From JBMOUD01 sp049319665 (lineage in GTDB: Bacteria > Pseudomonadota > Gammaproteobacteria > Enterobacterales > Enterobacteriaceae), in the NCBI RefSeq assembly GCF_049319665.1, contig NZ_JBMOUD010000009.1, forward strand, positions 124,001 through 188,000: a stretch of DNA of 64,000 bases, given 5' to 3'. A program made the position numbers and the translations under genes. A model generated the notes under the pieces. That model worked only from the letters and a program-made list of their open reading frames with translations, did no database searches and was not told the DNA's origin. Positions 36,446-44,070 of the stretch are shown one piece after another. Numbering within the stretch: position 1 is the stretch's first letter; every line of letters begins with the position of its first letter.

Positions 36446-36984
36446 TCAATCACCATGAAAATTTACCAAAGAAAATTACATTTCCGCGCCTTACAATTGA
36501 ACACATCAAATCGACAGGTGGGGGGGGATATCCTTACAAGAAATACATCATCAATAAAATAACCATTATTTTTAATTAAAATATCACCCTACCATTAAAG
36601 TAATTTCTTAAGAAAATATCCATTTAGACCTCACCACTAAGATAATAATTCTCATTCACACAGAAACTAGCAAGGCTATTTCACTGAGTCAAGTGGTGAT
36701 TTATATAGATATAAATCCATTATTACACAAGATATTTAATTTACATCCACATCACAACAAATAACCACTTGGCAAAAACCAATAATTCCTTTCTTATCAA
36801 AGGGGGATTACTTATTATTATTATAAATACCTAGGCTTATGGATAAATAACTAAAATATCCGACAGTGAAAAATCAATCATTATTCGTAATCCCGCTCTC
36901 GGTTTTATTTGAAGACTTGTTTAAACATACGTCATGATATTAATTATAATTACCGTTTAGTAATTATAGAAAGGATGATTCAAT
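36446..36984. promoter_or_regulatory. divergent promoter region of the microcin locus
   Basis: About 540 AT-rich bp between the minus-strand modification operon and the plus-strand precursor operon. A Fur-box-like 19-mer is at 36641-36659. A G-run (eight G at about 36522-36529) is also present. Confidence 0.45.
36641..36659. promoter_or_regulatory. Fur-box-like site
   Basis: GATAATAATTCTCATTCAC matches 14 of 19 positions of the Fur consensus GATAATGATAATCATTATC. Siderophore microcins are made under iron limitation, and the site lies between the two divergent microcin operons. Confidence 0.5.
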
Positions 36985-37128
36985 ATGAAACCATGGCAGA
37001 TAATTTTCGTTTTTTTGCCTATAAGCATGTTTACTGGAATTATTGCTAGTTACTTAAACGTTGGTGTTGCATTGCATGACATGATACTCATTTTAGCGAC
37101 AATAATTATAACTATGATTGTTTTTTAA
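36985..37128 (+). CDS. 47-aa two-TM protein, likely immunity protein of microcin 1
   Basis: A small gene just ahead of precursor 1, with AAGGATG upstream of the ATG. The product is almost wholly hydrophobic: helix 1 about residues 4-24 (WQIIFVFLPISMFTGIIASY), helix 2 about residues 31-47. It ends 12 nt before the precursor ATG. In the H47 locus the immunity gene mchI sits directly upstream of the precursor gene mchB and encodes a short two-TM protein, so the same role is inferred here. Shorter than MchI (69 aa). Confidence 0.65.
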   Translation: MKPWQIIFVFLPISMFTGIIASYLNVGVALHDMILILATIIITMIVF

Positions 37129-37140
37129 AGGAAAATATAT

Positions 37141-37395
37141 ATGAAGAAACTAACCATAAACCAGATGAATGCAGTATTAGGAACCGGTGACGTAAATTGG
37201 GTACAAGTCGGAAGAGATGTTGTTACTGATGGCGCGGGTGTTGCAGGAGGCGCTTTCGGCCTAGGCTTAGGTGGACCGATAGGAGCTGGATTCGGTGCAG
37301 TCGCTGCCTCAGCGGGGGCCGGTGTAATATATGATGCAGCTGGAAACACCACAACAAGCTCAACTGCTACATCAAATTCTAGTAGCGGAAGTTAG
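37141..37395 (+). CDS. class IIb siderophore-microcin precursor 1
   Basis: An 84-aa precursor. Leader MKKLTINQMNAVLGTG (16 residues) has the class IIb pattern (charged start, Leu/Met spaced, ending G-x-G like the GAG of MccE492), and the transporter would cut after Gly16. The 68-aa core is Cys-free, rich in Gly/Ala with a GGAFGLGLGGPIGAGFGAV membrane-active segment, then a tail TSSTATSNSSSGS ending in Ser. The tail is the siderophore attachment signature of MccE492, H47 and M. AAAGG is 9 nt upstream of the ATG. It does not match those known microcins in its core as I remember them. Confidence 0.88.
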   Translation: MKKLTINQMNAVLGTGDVNWVQVGRDVVTDGAGVAGGAFGLGLGGPIGAGFGAVAASAGAGVIYDAAGNTTTSSTATSNSSSGS

Positions 37396-37564
37396 TATTT
37401 ATTTAATTTTTTATGAATTTCAATTCAATCTATCTAAAAGCTTAATAAATGCAAAAAAAATATTAACGAAGTCGATTTGATTATTTTCACCAAGATAACT
37501 CTCACTGCACATCTATCATTTTCACCTTCGAAACTTCGACCATTATTTCTAAGGAAATGCACTA

Positions 37565-38026
37565 ATGAATATCGATTACACGTTTCGCCGATTGAATTTT
37601 TTTGAACAGTGGAACCTTGATAAATTTCGCTTTCTGCTTTCAATTGCTCTTACATTAATTTTAATCGCTATTAGCATGTGGATACTACCGTTATTTTCTT
37701 ATAGAAGCATTCATGATGGATTCATTGGTATGTGCTGTGGATTATTTATCGGGTTTTGGATGACTTGTATTGCTCGCTTATGTATTAACATCCCTATTGA
37801 TATCGATAAATTAGCATCAATACTCGAAAGTTATGAGTATCGAAAAACGCCTCATGGTTATTATGAGATAAAAACCTATCGTTATAATAAGTTTAAATAT
37901 CAGAGAGTTTTTTTTGAGAAAAAAGATGGTGTATGGGTGTTAACAGGCCCTTATAACATTTTAGAAAAAATCATTAACCAAATAGAAAATGGATCGTATT
38001 CTGGTAAGGGCAACATCAAGCAGTAG
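37565..38026 (+). CDS. microcin-associated two-TM protein, paralogue A
   Basis: A 153-aa protein with two TM helices (about residues 23-45 and 54-78) and a soluble C-terminal part with YEYRKTPHGYYEIKTYRYNK and GVWVLTGPYNILEKII. It is a clear paralogue of the product of 40855-41304: the core YRKTPxGYY, the ILPLFS turn and the W-V-x-TGPxNIL end all coincide. One copy accompanies each precursor, so an immunity or export-assisting role fits; possibly related to the MchS1-type accessory proteins, which I cannot confirm. AAGGA lies upstream of the ATG. Confidence 0.7.
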   Translation: MNIDYTFRRLNFFEQWNLDKFRFLLSIALTLILIAISMWILPLFSYRSIHDGFIGMCCGLFIGFWMTCIARLCINIPIDIDKLASILESYEYRKTPHGYYEIKTYRYNKFKYQRVFFEKKDGVWVLTGPYNILEKIINQIENGSYSGKGNIKQ

Positions 38027-38049
38027 TCGATATTTTTCAGGAGATCATT

Positions 38050-38304
38050 ATGGCTATAGTATCTATAAATAGGTTTCCTATTTTCATACCAGGAGCGGGG
38101 CTTATTTTTTCTTTTTCACTGCCAAGCACTCCGACATTGCTTTCGTCAAGGTTCTTGTGTCTTTATTTTTTTGTGTCTTTTATTGCTGGTTTCTATCTTT
38201 ACTTAACCATTAAGCATGGACGGCGAGCGGACATATTCGTGGCATCAATGATGGCTATTACATCTATCATATTCATGCCGATCATAAAAATGCATTTTAG
38301 TTAA
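38050..38304 (+). CDS. small membrane protein of the microcin operon
   Basis: An 84-aa protein with three hydrophobic stretches (about residues 8-26, 34-53, 63-80) and a strong AGGAG before the ATG. It lies 23 nt after paralogue A and before the glucosyltransferase gene, so it belongs to the plus-strand precursor operon. A second immunity candidate; no family recognised. Confidence 0.6.
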   Translation: MAIVSINRFPIFIPGAGLIFSFSLPSTPTLLSSRFLCLYFFVSFIAGFYLYLTIKHGRRADIFVASMMAITSIIFMPIIKMHFS

Positions 38305-38338
38305 TTATCATATAAAGACCTCGGCTAATTTATGTATT

Positions 38339-38416
38339 TATACCCAAAATAATTGGCGTTGCCTCAAGGCAGCAAAGTGATTCGGGTAAGTGACAAATTC
38401 AAATATGACGGGTATA
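38339..38416. repeat. shortened ERIC repeat
   Basis: 78 bp with intact ERIC ends (TATACCCAAAATAATTGG and ATGACGGGTATA) but most of the core lost. It ends 21 bp before the start of the glucosyltransferase gene. Confidence 0.75.
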
Positions 38417-38437
38417 TCAATGGAAAAGGACATTTTT

Positions 38438-39544
38438 ATGCGTATTCTTTTTATTGGCCCACCGATGTACGGCCTGCTATACCCTATTCTCTCTCTCGCC
38501 CAAGCTTTCCGTGTGAATGGCCATGAGGTGGTAATTGCCAGTGCCGGCGAATTTGCGCAAAAAGCAGCACAGGCCGGTTTGGTAGCATTCGATGCCGCCC
38601 CCGCAATCGATACGGAAACAGAATATCGACGTCGAGAAGATCGACGAAAGAAGACTAACCTCGTAGGGAATTTCTCATTCTATAGCAATGAGATGGCTGA
38701 CCGCTTGGTTGAGTTCACCGGCCAATGGCGTCCTGACTTGATTGTATATCCGCCGCTGGGTGTCGTTGGACCATTACTTGGCGCTAAATTTGATATTCCC
38801 GTGGTCATGCAAACGGTCGGGTTCGGCCATACGCCTTGGCATATAAAAATGGTGACGCGTTCATTGAGCGATGCCTATCACCGCCATGCTGTCGTTGCGC
38901 CACCGCGTGATCTGGCATGGATCGATGTCACACCACCAAGCATGAGCTTACTAAAGAATGAGGGAGAACCTATTATTTCAATGCAATACATCCCCTACAA
39001 TGGAGGAGCTGTAAGCCAAGAATGGTGGGAAAGGCAACCGGATAGAAAACGTTTGTTAATAAGTCTTGGCACTGTCAAACCAGTGGTCGATGGATTAGAT
39101 CTGATTTCCTGGGTGATGGACTCGGCTGATGAGGTGGATGCGGAGATCATCTTACAGCTCGCAGCCAATGCACGTACTGGCTTACGCAAACTGCCGCTAA
39201 ATGTACGGCTTGTAGACTGGATCCCGATGGGCGTGTTTCTTAACGGTGCAGATGGATTTATTCATCATGGCGGAGCAGGTAATACGCTGACGGCTTTACA
39301 TAATGGCATACCGCAGATAGTGTTTGGCCAGGGAGCCGATCGCCCAGTTAATGCTAAAGCCGTCGTGGATCGTGGTTGTGGAATTATCCCAAGCGAGTGC
39401 GGATTAACCAGCGATATGATCAATATATTCTTGAGTAATACCGTGCTTCGAACAGCCTCAGCACAAGTCGCCTGCGAAATGGCTGCACAGCCTAACCCCT
39501 CTCAAGTTGCTGAACACCTCGTCTTAAAATTGAAAGGTGGTTGA
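38438..39544 (+). CDS. mchA: IroB/MchA-type enterobactin C-glucosyltransferase
   Basis: A 368-aa GT-B enzyme of the IroB/MceC/MchA family, which adds glucose to the catechol rings of enterobactin. The N-terminal MRILFIGPPMYGLLYP, the central VMQTVGFGHTPWHIK, and the C-terminal UDP-sugar site DGFIHHGGAGNTLTALHNGIPQ are near-identical to IroB as I remember it. The ATG at 38438 has AAGGA upstream and gives the IroB start; frames run open into the ERIC repeat but lack an RBS. The window has no iroC, iroD, iroE or iroN, so this copy serves the microcin. Requires an enterobactin supply from elsewhere in the genome. Confidence 0.95.
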   Translation: MRILFIGPPMYGLLYPILSLAQAFRVNGHEVVIASAGEFAQKAAQAGLVAFDAAPAIDTETEYRRREDRRKKTNLVGNFSFYSNEMADRLVEFTGQWRPDLIVYPPLGVVGPLLGAKFDIPVVMQTVGFGHTPWHIKMVTRSLSDAYHRHAVVAPPRDLAWIDVTPPSMSLLKNEGEPIISMQYIPYNGGAVSQEWWERQPDRKRLLISLGTVKPVVDGLDLISWVMDSADEVDAEIILQLAANARTGLRKLPLNVRLVDWIPMGVFLNGADGFIHHGGAGNTLTALHNGIPQIVFGQGADRPVNAKAVVDRGCGIIPSECGLTSDMINIFLSNTVLRTASAQVACEMAAQPNPSQVAEHLVLKLKGG

Positions 39545-39561
39545 TAGCCGTTAACGGCTAT
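39544..39561. terminator. hairpin between convergent glucosyltransferase and precursor 2 genes
   Basis: ATAGCCGTTAACGGCTAT is a perfect palindrome right at the glucosyltransferase stop, followed by GGACTTTTC. Probably a terminator of the plus-strand operon. Confidence 0.55.
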
Positions 39562-39788
39562 GGACTTTTCTGAGCTAAAATAATAGGTTTATTTGTTCCC
39601 AGCTGCAATTCATAAAATCATTAATTGAAAAATCTATTGAAACCACTTTATCGAGTGATTAATGAATATGCACCAAAATAAACAATACCAACTCATTAAC
39701 GATTAATTTTAGAGACCACTACGATAAAGTAGTTATATCATGATAATTTTTTAACGTAATACAGAGTTATAGATGCTATTAATTTATC

Positions 39789-40121
39789 TTATGAACCACT
39801 GTCTGCTGAACTAGTTGCACTCCCTGATGCGCTAGTTGTGCTGCCTGATGAACTTGAACTGCTGCCTATACCATTAAACGCACCTCCGGCAAGCATTCCT
39901 CCAAAAGCTCCTAATCCTATACCAATAGGTCCTCCGAGCATTCCTCCAGCCACCCCTGCTGCAACGTTATTAGAAAGTCCGTCTGACAATAATCCCATAT
40001 TGTTTTGCCCCGCAGATACATTTGGCTGAAAACCATTTTCCTGTGCGCCATAACCTGGGTCACTATATACCTCTGTTCCACCGAGAATAAAAATAATCTC
40101 TTCCTTTCTCATCGTTCTCAT
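39789..40121 (-). CDS. class IIb siderophore-microcin precursor 2
   Basis: A 110-aa precursor. Leader MRTMRKEEIIFILGG ends in a double glycine (15 residues). The Cys-free 95-aa core has a VAAGVAGGMLGGPIGIGLGA membrane segment followed by a very long Ser/Gly/Thr/Ala tail (SSSSSSGSTTSASGSATSS) and ends SADSGS. The C-terminal Ser after a Ser/Gly tail is the siderophore attachment signal. AAAGGAG is 8 nt before the ATG at 40121. It is unrelated in core to precursor 1 except for the GGPIG motif, and no match to a known microcin comes to mind. Its export and modification must come from the shared operon. Confidence 0.85.
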   Translation of the reverse strand: MRTMRKEEIIFILGGTEVYSDPGYGAQENGFQPNVSAGQNNMGLLSDGLSNNVAAGVAGGMLGGPIGIGLGAFGGMLAGGAFNGIGSSSSSSGSTTSASGSATSSADSGS

Positions 40122-40132
40122 TGATGTCTCCT

Positions 40133-40324
40133 TTATGAACGTGATGATTCTTTTATCAAAAATTCTAATCCATCGATAATTCTTCTTATTGCATATGATG
40201 CGCCTATAGGGACAAATATTATTATCATGGCGGTAGATACATTTGGGGATTGACTATTTAAATCTGAACATGCAGAAAAAGTAATTAGTAAACTAAAAAA
40301 TAATATTATTGACTTTTTTAACAT
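40133..40324 (-). CDS. 63-aa membrane protein, likely immunity protein of microcin 2
   Basis: Starts at the ATG at 40324 with GGGAG 5 nt upstream; the open frame extends further up but has no RBS. Two hydrophobic segments (about residues 4-19, and 31-46 with STAMIIIFVPIGASYAI) are joined by a polar loop, and a Cys follows the first segment. It ends 11 nt before precursor 2 on the same strand, the same immunity-then-precursor order as at precursor 1. Confidence 0.6.
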   Translation of the reverse strand: MLKKSIILFFSLLITFSACSDLNSQSPNVSTAMIIIFVPIGASYAIRRIIDGLEFLIKESSRS

Positions 40325-40779
40325 ATCACTCCCTAGCATAATAAAATTAGGTGTAAAAATATAACGATATTTTATATAACAAATCATCATGAAATATCAA
40401 GAATTAGCTTATTAATTACCAAATACCCTTAAAACCAAAGGACAACCCTACAGTAATCAATCTATCAAACCTATCATTAAAATGTAAACTTACAAACTTG
40501 AACGATGACTAAAACCCTCTAAATTTAACATTTTTTCAGTTAATCTTATTGTGCTATTTTCATTAGTAGCCATTCTCCCATAATGATTACTCAACAATAG
40601 TAAAACAACGAAAAAACAGACTCCCCTCGCTTCACCAAGAATTGATATTTCTTAATAAAAACAAAAAATATCAATTTAATCATAAAATAAAAATCAACAT
40701 TTTCATCTATTGATTAATACAAAGTCATCATTATGATAATTCATGACAATTATGAAAAACGATAATCAAGGAGAAATTT
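40325..40779. promoter_or_regulatory. divergent region between microcin 2 and paralogue B
   Basis: About 455 bp, AT-rich, no other gene seen. A weaker Fur-like 19-mer lies at 40729-40747. Confidence 0.4.
40729..40747. promoter_or_regulatory. weak Fur-box-like site
   Basis: CATTATGATAATTCATGAC matches 12 of 19 positions of the Fur consensus and carries the GATAAT core. It lies 33 bp before the leader ORF of paralogue B. Confidence 0.3.
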
Positions 40780-40854
40780 GTGCGTGATGTAATTTTAGAT
40801 TGGTTTTATTACAACCACATCACGGCACCTTGTTACTTAAAGGAGAAAGGGTGA
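40780..40854 (+). CDS. 24-aa leader ORF coupled to paralogue B
   Basis: A tiny ORF starting with GTG at 40780, with AAGGAG 6 nt upstream. It ends TGA directly followed by the ATG of paralogue B. The peptide is MRDVILDWFYYNHITAPCYL followed by KEKG. Its own good RBS and exact abutment suggest translational coupling or a leader peptide; it could also be chance. Paralogue A has no such ORF. Confidence 0.4.
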   Translation: MRDVILDWFYYNHITAPCYLKEKG

Positions 40855-41304
40855 ATGCATCCACAATACACACTTCACAGATTGAGTTTGCTTCAACAAT
40901 GGCGCTTTGACAGCTTTCGCCTGCTTTTCTGTATTGCTCTTATGCTTCTGTTTAGCGTCATCATTATATGGGTCCTGCCGCTGTTCTCTCATGGCAATGT
41001 CCATGGTGCCATTATTGGAGTGTTATGCGGCCTGACCATCAATTTTTGGCTGACCTGCATTGCCCGTCTGCGTATCAATGCGCCGGTCAACGCGGAAAAG
41101 CTGCTATCAATACTGGAAGGTTATCAGTACCGTAAAACCCCGCAGGGTTATTATGACCTTCAGGTTCATCGTTACACAAAGTTTACATCGCAGAGGATTT
41201 TCCTTCAAAAACAAGATAAAACATGGGTAGTAACCGGCCCCCATAACATTCTGAAGAAAATTATTAAGCAGGTCGATCTTGCCTCGTTTTCAGATAAGGA
41301 TTAG
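40855..41304 (+). CDS. microcin-associated two-TM protein, paralogue B
   Basis: A 149-aa paralogue of the 37565-38026 product; both share the HRLSLLQQW/RRLNFFEQW start, two TM helices, ILPLFSHG/ILPLFSYR, the LTCIARLRIN turn, YRKTPQGYY and the WVVTGPHNILKKII end. AGGAG precedes the ATG. It is divergent from precursor 2 and its immunity gene. Its codon use looks less AT-rich than that of copy A, so the two copies may have arrived separately. Confidence 0.7.
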   Translation: MHPQYTLHRLSLLQQWRFDSFRLLFCIALMLLFSVIIIWVLPLFSHGNVHGAIIGVLCGLTINFWLTCIARLRINAPVNAEKLLSILEGYQYRKTPQGYYDLQVHRYTKFTSQRIFLQKQDKTWVVTGPHNILKKIIKQVDLASFSDKD

Positions 41305-41388
41305 CGGTAGTTTTTATGTCCTTCAGGGTTTCTAGTACACCAACATTAAAATGACTGAAAAATCTATGGTTTCTCTCTTACAATCCGA

Positions 41389-41724
41389 CTACTTTCGCAA
41401 AGCGTCGGCATCACTTTTCCTTGTTTTAAGAGATAACGCAAAAATGCCTAACGCACTACCTAGCGACAGCATCGTGACAAGCCTGGGGTAATAAAAACTA
41501 CCAAGTGCATCAGAAAATGGCAGATTTACTACAGGATAAAGTCCGATCAACAGATTGAATAAAATAGCTTTTTTTTGATATGGTGCCTTTATATTATAGT
41601 AGGAAGCGATGATGCTAAAAAGCATTATTCCCCCCGTTATCCCAAACAGTATGATACTAAAAAGAGTCAAATTATTTGAAAGATTGACATATCCATCGCT
41701 TATATAAGTATAAAAAAAAACCAT
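41389..41724 (-). CDS. small polytopic membrane protein
   Basis: A 111-aa protein with three or four hydrophobic helices (about residues 17-42, 52-68, 82-100). No family recognised. It lies at the right edge of the microcin locus, convergent with paralogue B; a link to microcin immunity is possible but not shown. The start is weakly supported (a G-run is directly before the ATG). Confidence 0.5.
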   Translation of the reverse strand: MVFFYTYISDGYVNLSNNLTLFSIILFGITGGIMLFSIIASYYNIKAPYQKKAILFNLLIGLYPVVNLPFSDALGSFYYPRLVTMLSLGSALGIFALSLKTRKSDADALRK

Positions 41725-42267
41725 CCCCCCATAGCAAAGAGGAACGTTGTCTTAGCTAGAACATATGCATTTGAGCATAAGTTGATAATTTTTAATGTAA
41801 TCAGTATCGATTTCCGGAACATTTATTTTCTCTTTGTATTACGGCCTAATGCCAAGAGACCCTGCGGGGCTCCGTTTGGTAAAGTAATATATCCGGTAAA
41901 CTTAACGCTGTGGCTGTATTGACTGTACTCAGTTACCACCTTAACGCCACATCGTTGATATTGAAGTATATATCATATTATAATATTTTTCCTATCACAC
42001 AAAATTGGTTTATGCTGCCGGTCTGAGCGTCAATTAAATAGAGGAAAAGACGGCGATCCGATAAACGGCTAGGAACCATGACTCAGCAAGCGGATAGTTC
42101 TATCCTTTCGATAAATCATGCTAGGCTGCAATTAATTTCTTTGCATGCTGATTATCGGCATAACATTGTTCACTCTGCACGTGAAACAACGGTTCTCGCT
42201 CTTTTTCACTTATCTCTGACAACTTCTCAACCGGCTTCAACATGGTATTCAGCTCGGGAATGGGGTC
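41725..42267. other. gene-poor junction region
   Basis: About 540 bp between the microcin locus and the symE-like gene. A 66-codon frame at 42078-42278 has AGGA before its ATG but no recognisable protein content. No repeat or tRNA was seen. Confidence 0.35.
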
Positions 42268-42468
42268 TTACTTCGTGATCACCAACTCCCCTTCTATTAC
42301 ACCACTATCAATCAGCGTCTCAATAGTGAACCTCACCTCTGCCAGGCATTTACCCTTAATTCTTATCTGCGGATGATGAAAACGCTTCGGATCCGGAATA
42401 TCCCCCACACGACCGGAACGTAAAACTTGGTGAGAACGACAACTTGATTTAAAATCAGCGTTAGCCAT
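42268..42468 (-). CDS. SymE-like type I toxin
   Basis: A 66-aa protein whose C-terminal half, PQIRIKGKCLAEVRF followed by an acidic-hydrophobic strand and GELVITK, matches the SymE toxin domain (AbrB-like fold; SymE has PxxxLKGxWLxxAGFxxG and GCIVLT). The ATG at 42468 has AGGAG 8 nt upstream. SymE proteins are SOS-induced endoribonuclease-like toxins kept down by the antisense RNA SymR, transcribed over the start of symE. It is shorter than E. coli SymE (113 aa) and lacks the AGF motif (VRF here), so it may be inactive. An antisense RNA over 42440-42520 was not identifiable by eye. Confidence 0.65.
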   Translation of the reverse strand: MANADFKSSCRSHQVLRSGRVGDIPDPKRFHHPQIRIKGKCLAEVRFTIETLIDSGVIEGELVITK

Positions 42469-42864
42469 ATTAACTACTCCTGTAAAATAGTTAATTTGGT
42501 GAACGGGGTTTGAGTGCTGAGAACACTTCAACTTCGCGTTAATTAAATCTCAATTGGAGATGAATAGAACAGCGTATATTAAATATAAAAAACCTGTTAA
42601 ATTCAAAAACACTATAAATTAAATGCTGTATAAAAAGCCACCTAAAATTGTAGGGAATGTTTAAATTGAAACGAGGTTCACGAGGTTGCAAAAAAGCCCC
42701 CCACTGATAAATACTCTATTTCACTGCATAATTTAAATAAAAATACTTATAAGGAATTCGTTAATTCATTCAATATAATGGTTCATTTGCCTGTCTCCGC
42801 TTAGAGTATGAATATCAAAAACAGGTAATAATCCAATCTAAATGATAGGCTTCATAAATTAAAG
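42469..42864. other. AT-rich intergenic region
   Basis: About 395 bp without a gene. The part next to the SymE-like start would be where a SymR-type antisense RNA is expected, but no promoter or terminator was clear. Confidence 0.3.
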
Positions 42865-43344
42865 CTAACATCCTGGCTGTGATTCATCATCCATAGCGTA
42901 GGTACACTGAAAAGGATCGCTCCACTTGTTATCTTTGTAAAAGAAATTTAGGGCTTCATTATTAAAGGTACCATATCCAAAACCACTCGACTGTATCGTC
43001 CATTGCCCCGTACTTCCATCTTTGAAAGTCACCATTCCAGTTGCAATACAGGGTGAGTAGTACTGATGCTCTATTGAACCTCCGTATTTTAATACTTTCG
43101 CCTTATTAAAATAGTTAATAATTTGTTCTTTTGTTGGCCTAAATAATTTACAACCTTCTTTTTCTTTTTCACTGTGCCCTTTATATGCAATCCCAACCTT
43201 ACTAACTTCAATATTACTAACCTCCTTAGAGCAGGCTAGGTTTGAAAAAACAAAAAATGGAATAGCATATATCAGTTTAGCATTTACCATATATTTATTT
43301 AACATTCTATATTTAGCTAGTATTAGCCCCTTGGTTATACTCAC
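42865..43344 (-). CDS. hypothetical exported protein
   Basis: Up to 159 aa. A hydrophobic segment (KLIYAIPFFVFSNLAC, about residues 23-38 in the longest version) looks like a signal peptide; the true start is probably one of the ATG codons at 43305 or 43290, as the GTG at 43344 would place a long tail before it. The mature part has four Cys (in EGCKLF, SPCIAT, FQCTYA and the C-terminal PGC) that could pair in the periplasm, and a TVTFKDGSTGQW-like beta segment. No family recognised. Confidence 0.55.
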   Translation of the reverse strand: MSITKGLILAKYRMLNKYMVNAKLIYAIPFFVFSNLACSKEVSNIEVSKVGIAYKGHSEKEKEGCKLFRPTKEQIINYFNKAKVLKYGGSIEHQYYSPCIATGMVTFKDGSTGQWTIQSSGFGYGTFNNEALNFFYKDNKWSDPFQCTYAMDDESQPGC

Positions 43345-43640
43345 ATATACATTACCTACTACATCAGTTTACCCCTCAATATTTGAATTTTAAATTAGCA
43401 TTTAATCCATTATTAATCTCCTTTAAAACATTCCAACTTAAATTATTACTTAACGAAACTTGGAAATATTTTACACTTAAATAAAGATGTACTAGTTCAA
43501 CCGTTTCATGCCACTATAGGCCCCATCAGAGGCAGATTTGCTTGAACCAACAAAATTAATTTTTTAGCACAATCAGACTTTTTTATTTTTAGCTCACCGA
43601 TAAATACTTAATACCCTATGAAATAATATGAGCTTACACA

Positions 43641-43967
43641 TCAATCGTAAAGCCAACGACCAGCCTTTGCGGATTCAATTAGCATACCGATAGTAAAATC
43701 TAGAATATCTACTATCTGTTTTTTAAAAAGATTCCACGAGAATTCAACTTCTGGATAATACGTTTCAATTTTATAACTCCCTCTGTCGACATTGAACTCA
43801 GTAAAAAACTCGTCCATTAATTCTTCAGTACCACCTTGATCAAGCTTTACATCAAAATAAATGCTTGATTCAGCAGTGTAAGTATCATATTTCTTTCTCC
43901 TGAATATATACACACCGCTGTGACGTGTAACAAGGCCAATCACACGCTGTTCAATATTATCTACCAT
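43641..43967 (-). CDS. DUF1493 family protein
   Basis: A 108-aa protein of the DUF1493 family, which is widespread and often multi-copy in Yersinia and Salmonella. The signature ELMDEFFTEFNVDRGSYKIE near residue 49 and the YYPEVEFSW segment are typical. The fold is thought to resemble acyl carrier proteins; function is unknown. Members often lie next to small DUF1493-associated or membrane genes; here a DUF1294 gene is divergent. Confidence 0.8.
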   Translation of the reverse strand: MVDNIEQRVIGLVTRHSGVYIFRRKKYDTYTAESSIYFDVKLDQGGTEELMDEFFTEFNVDRGSYKIETYYPEVEFSWNLFKKQIVDILDFTIGMLIESAKAGRWLYD

Positions 43968-44070
43968 CGTTTATTGTCGCCTCTTGCTATCATGTTGTAA
44001 TCACTGATTGTATGATAACTCGGATATACCTAGGCTTTAACTTTTGCTGAAAAACGTTGCGACTAATAGT

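Noticed and set aside
37434..37643. 69-codon minus-strand frame between precursor 1 and paralogue A
   Set aside because: Overlaps the start of paralogue A antisense, no RBS and no leader or membrane pattern.
42078..42278. 66-codon plus-strand frame with AGGA near its ATG
   Set aside because: No recognisable protein content, overlaps the end of the SymE-like gene and lacks a partner; too weak to call.
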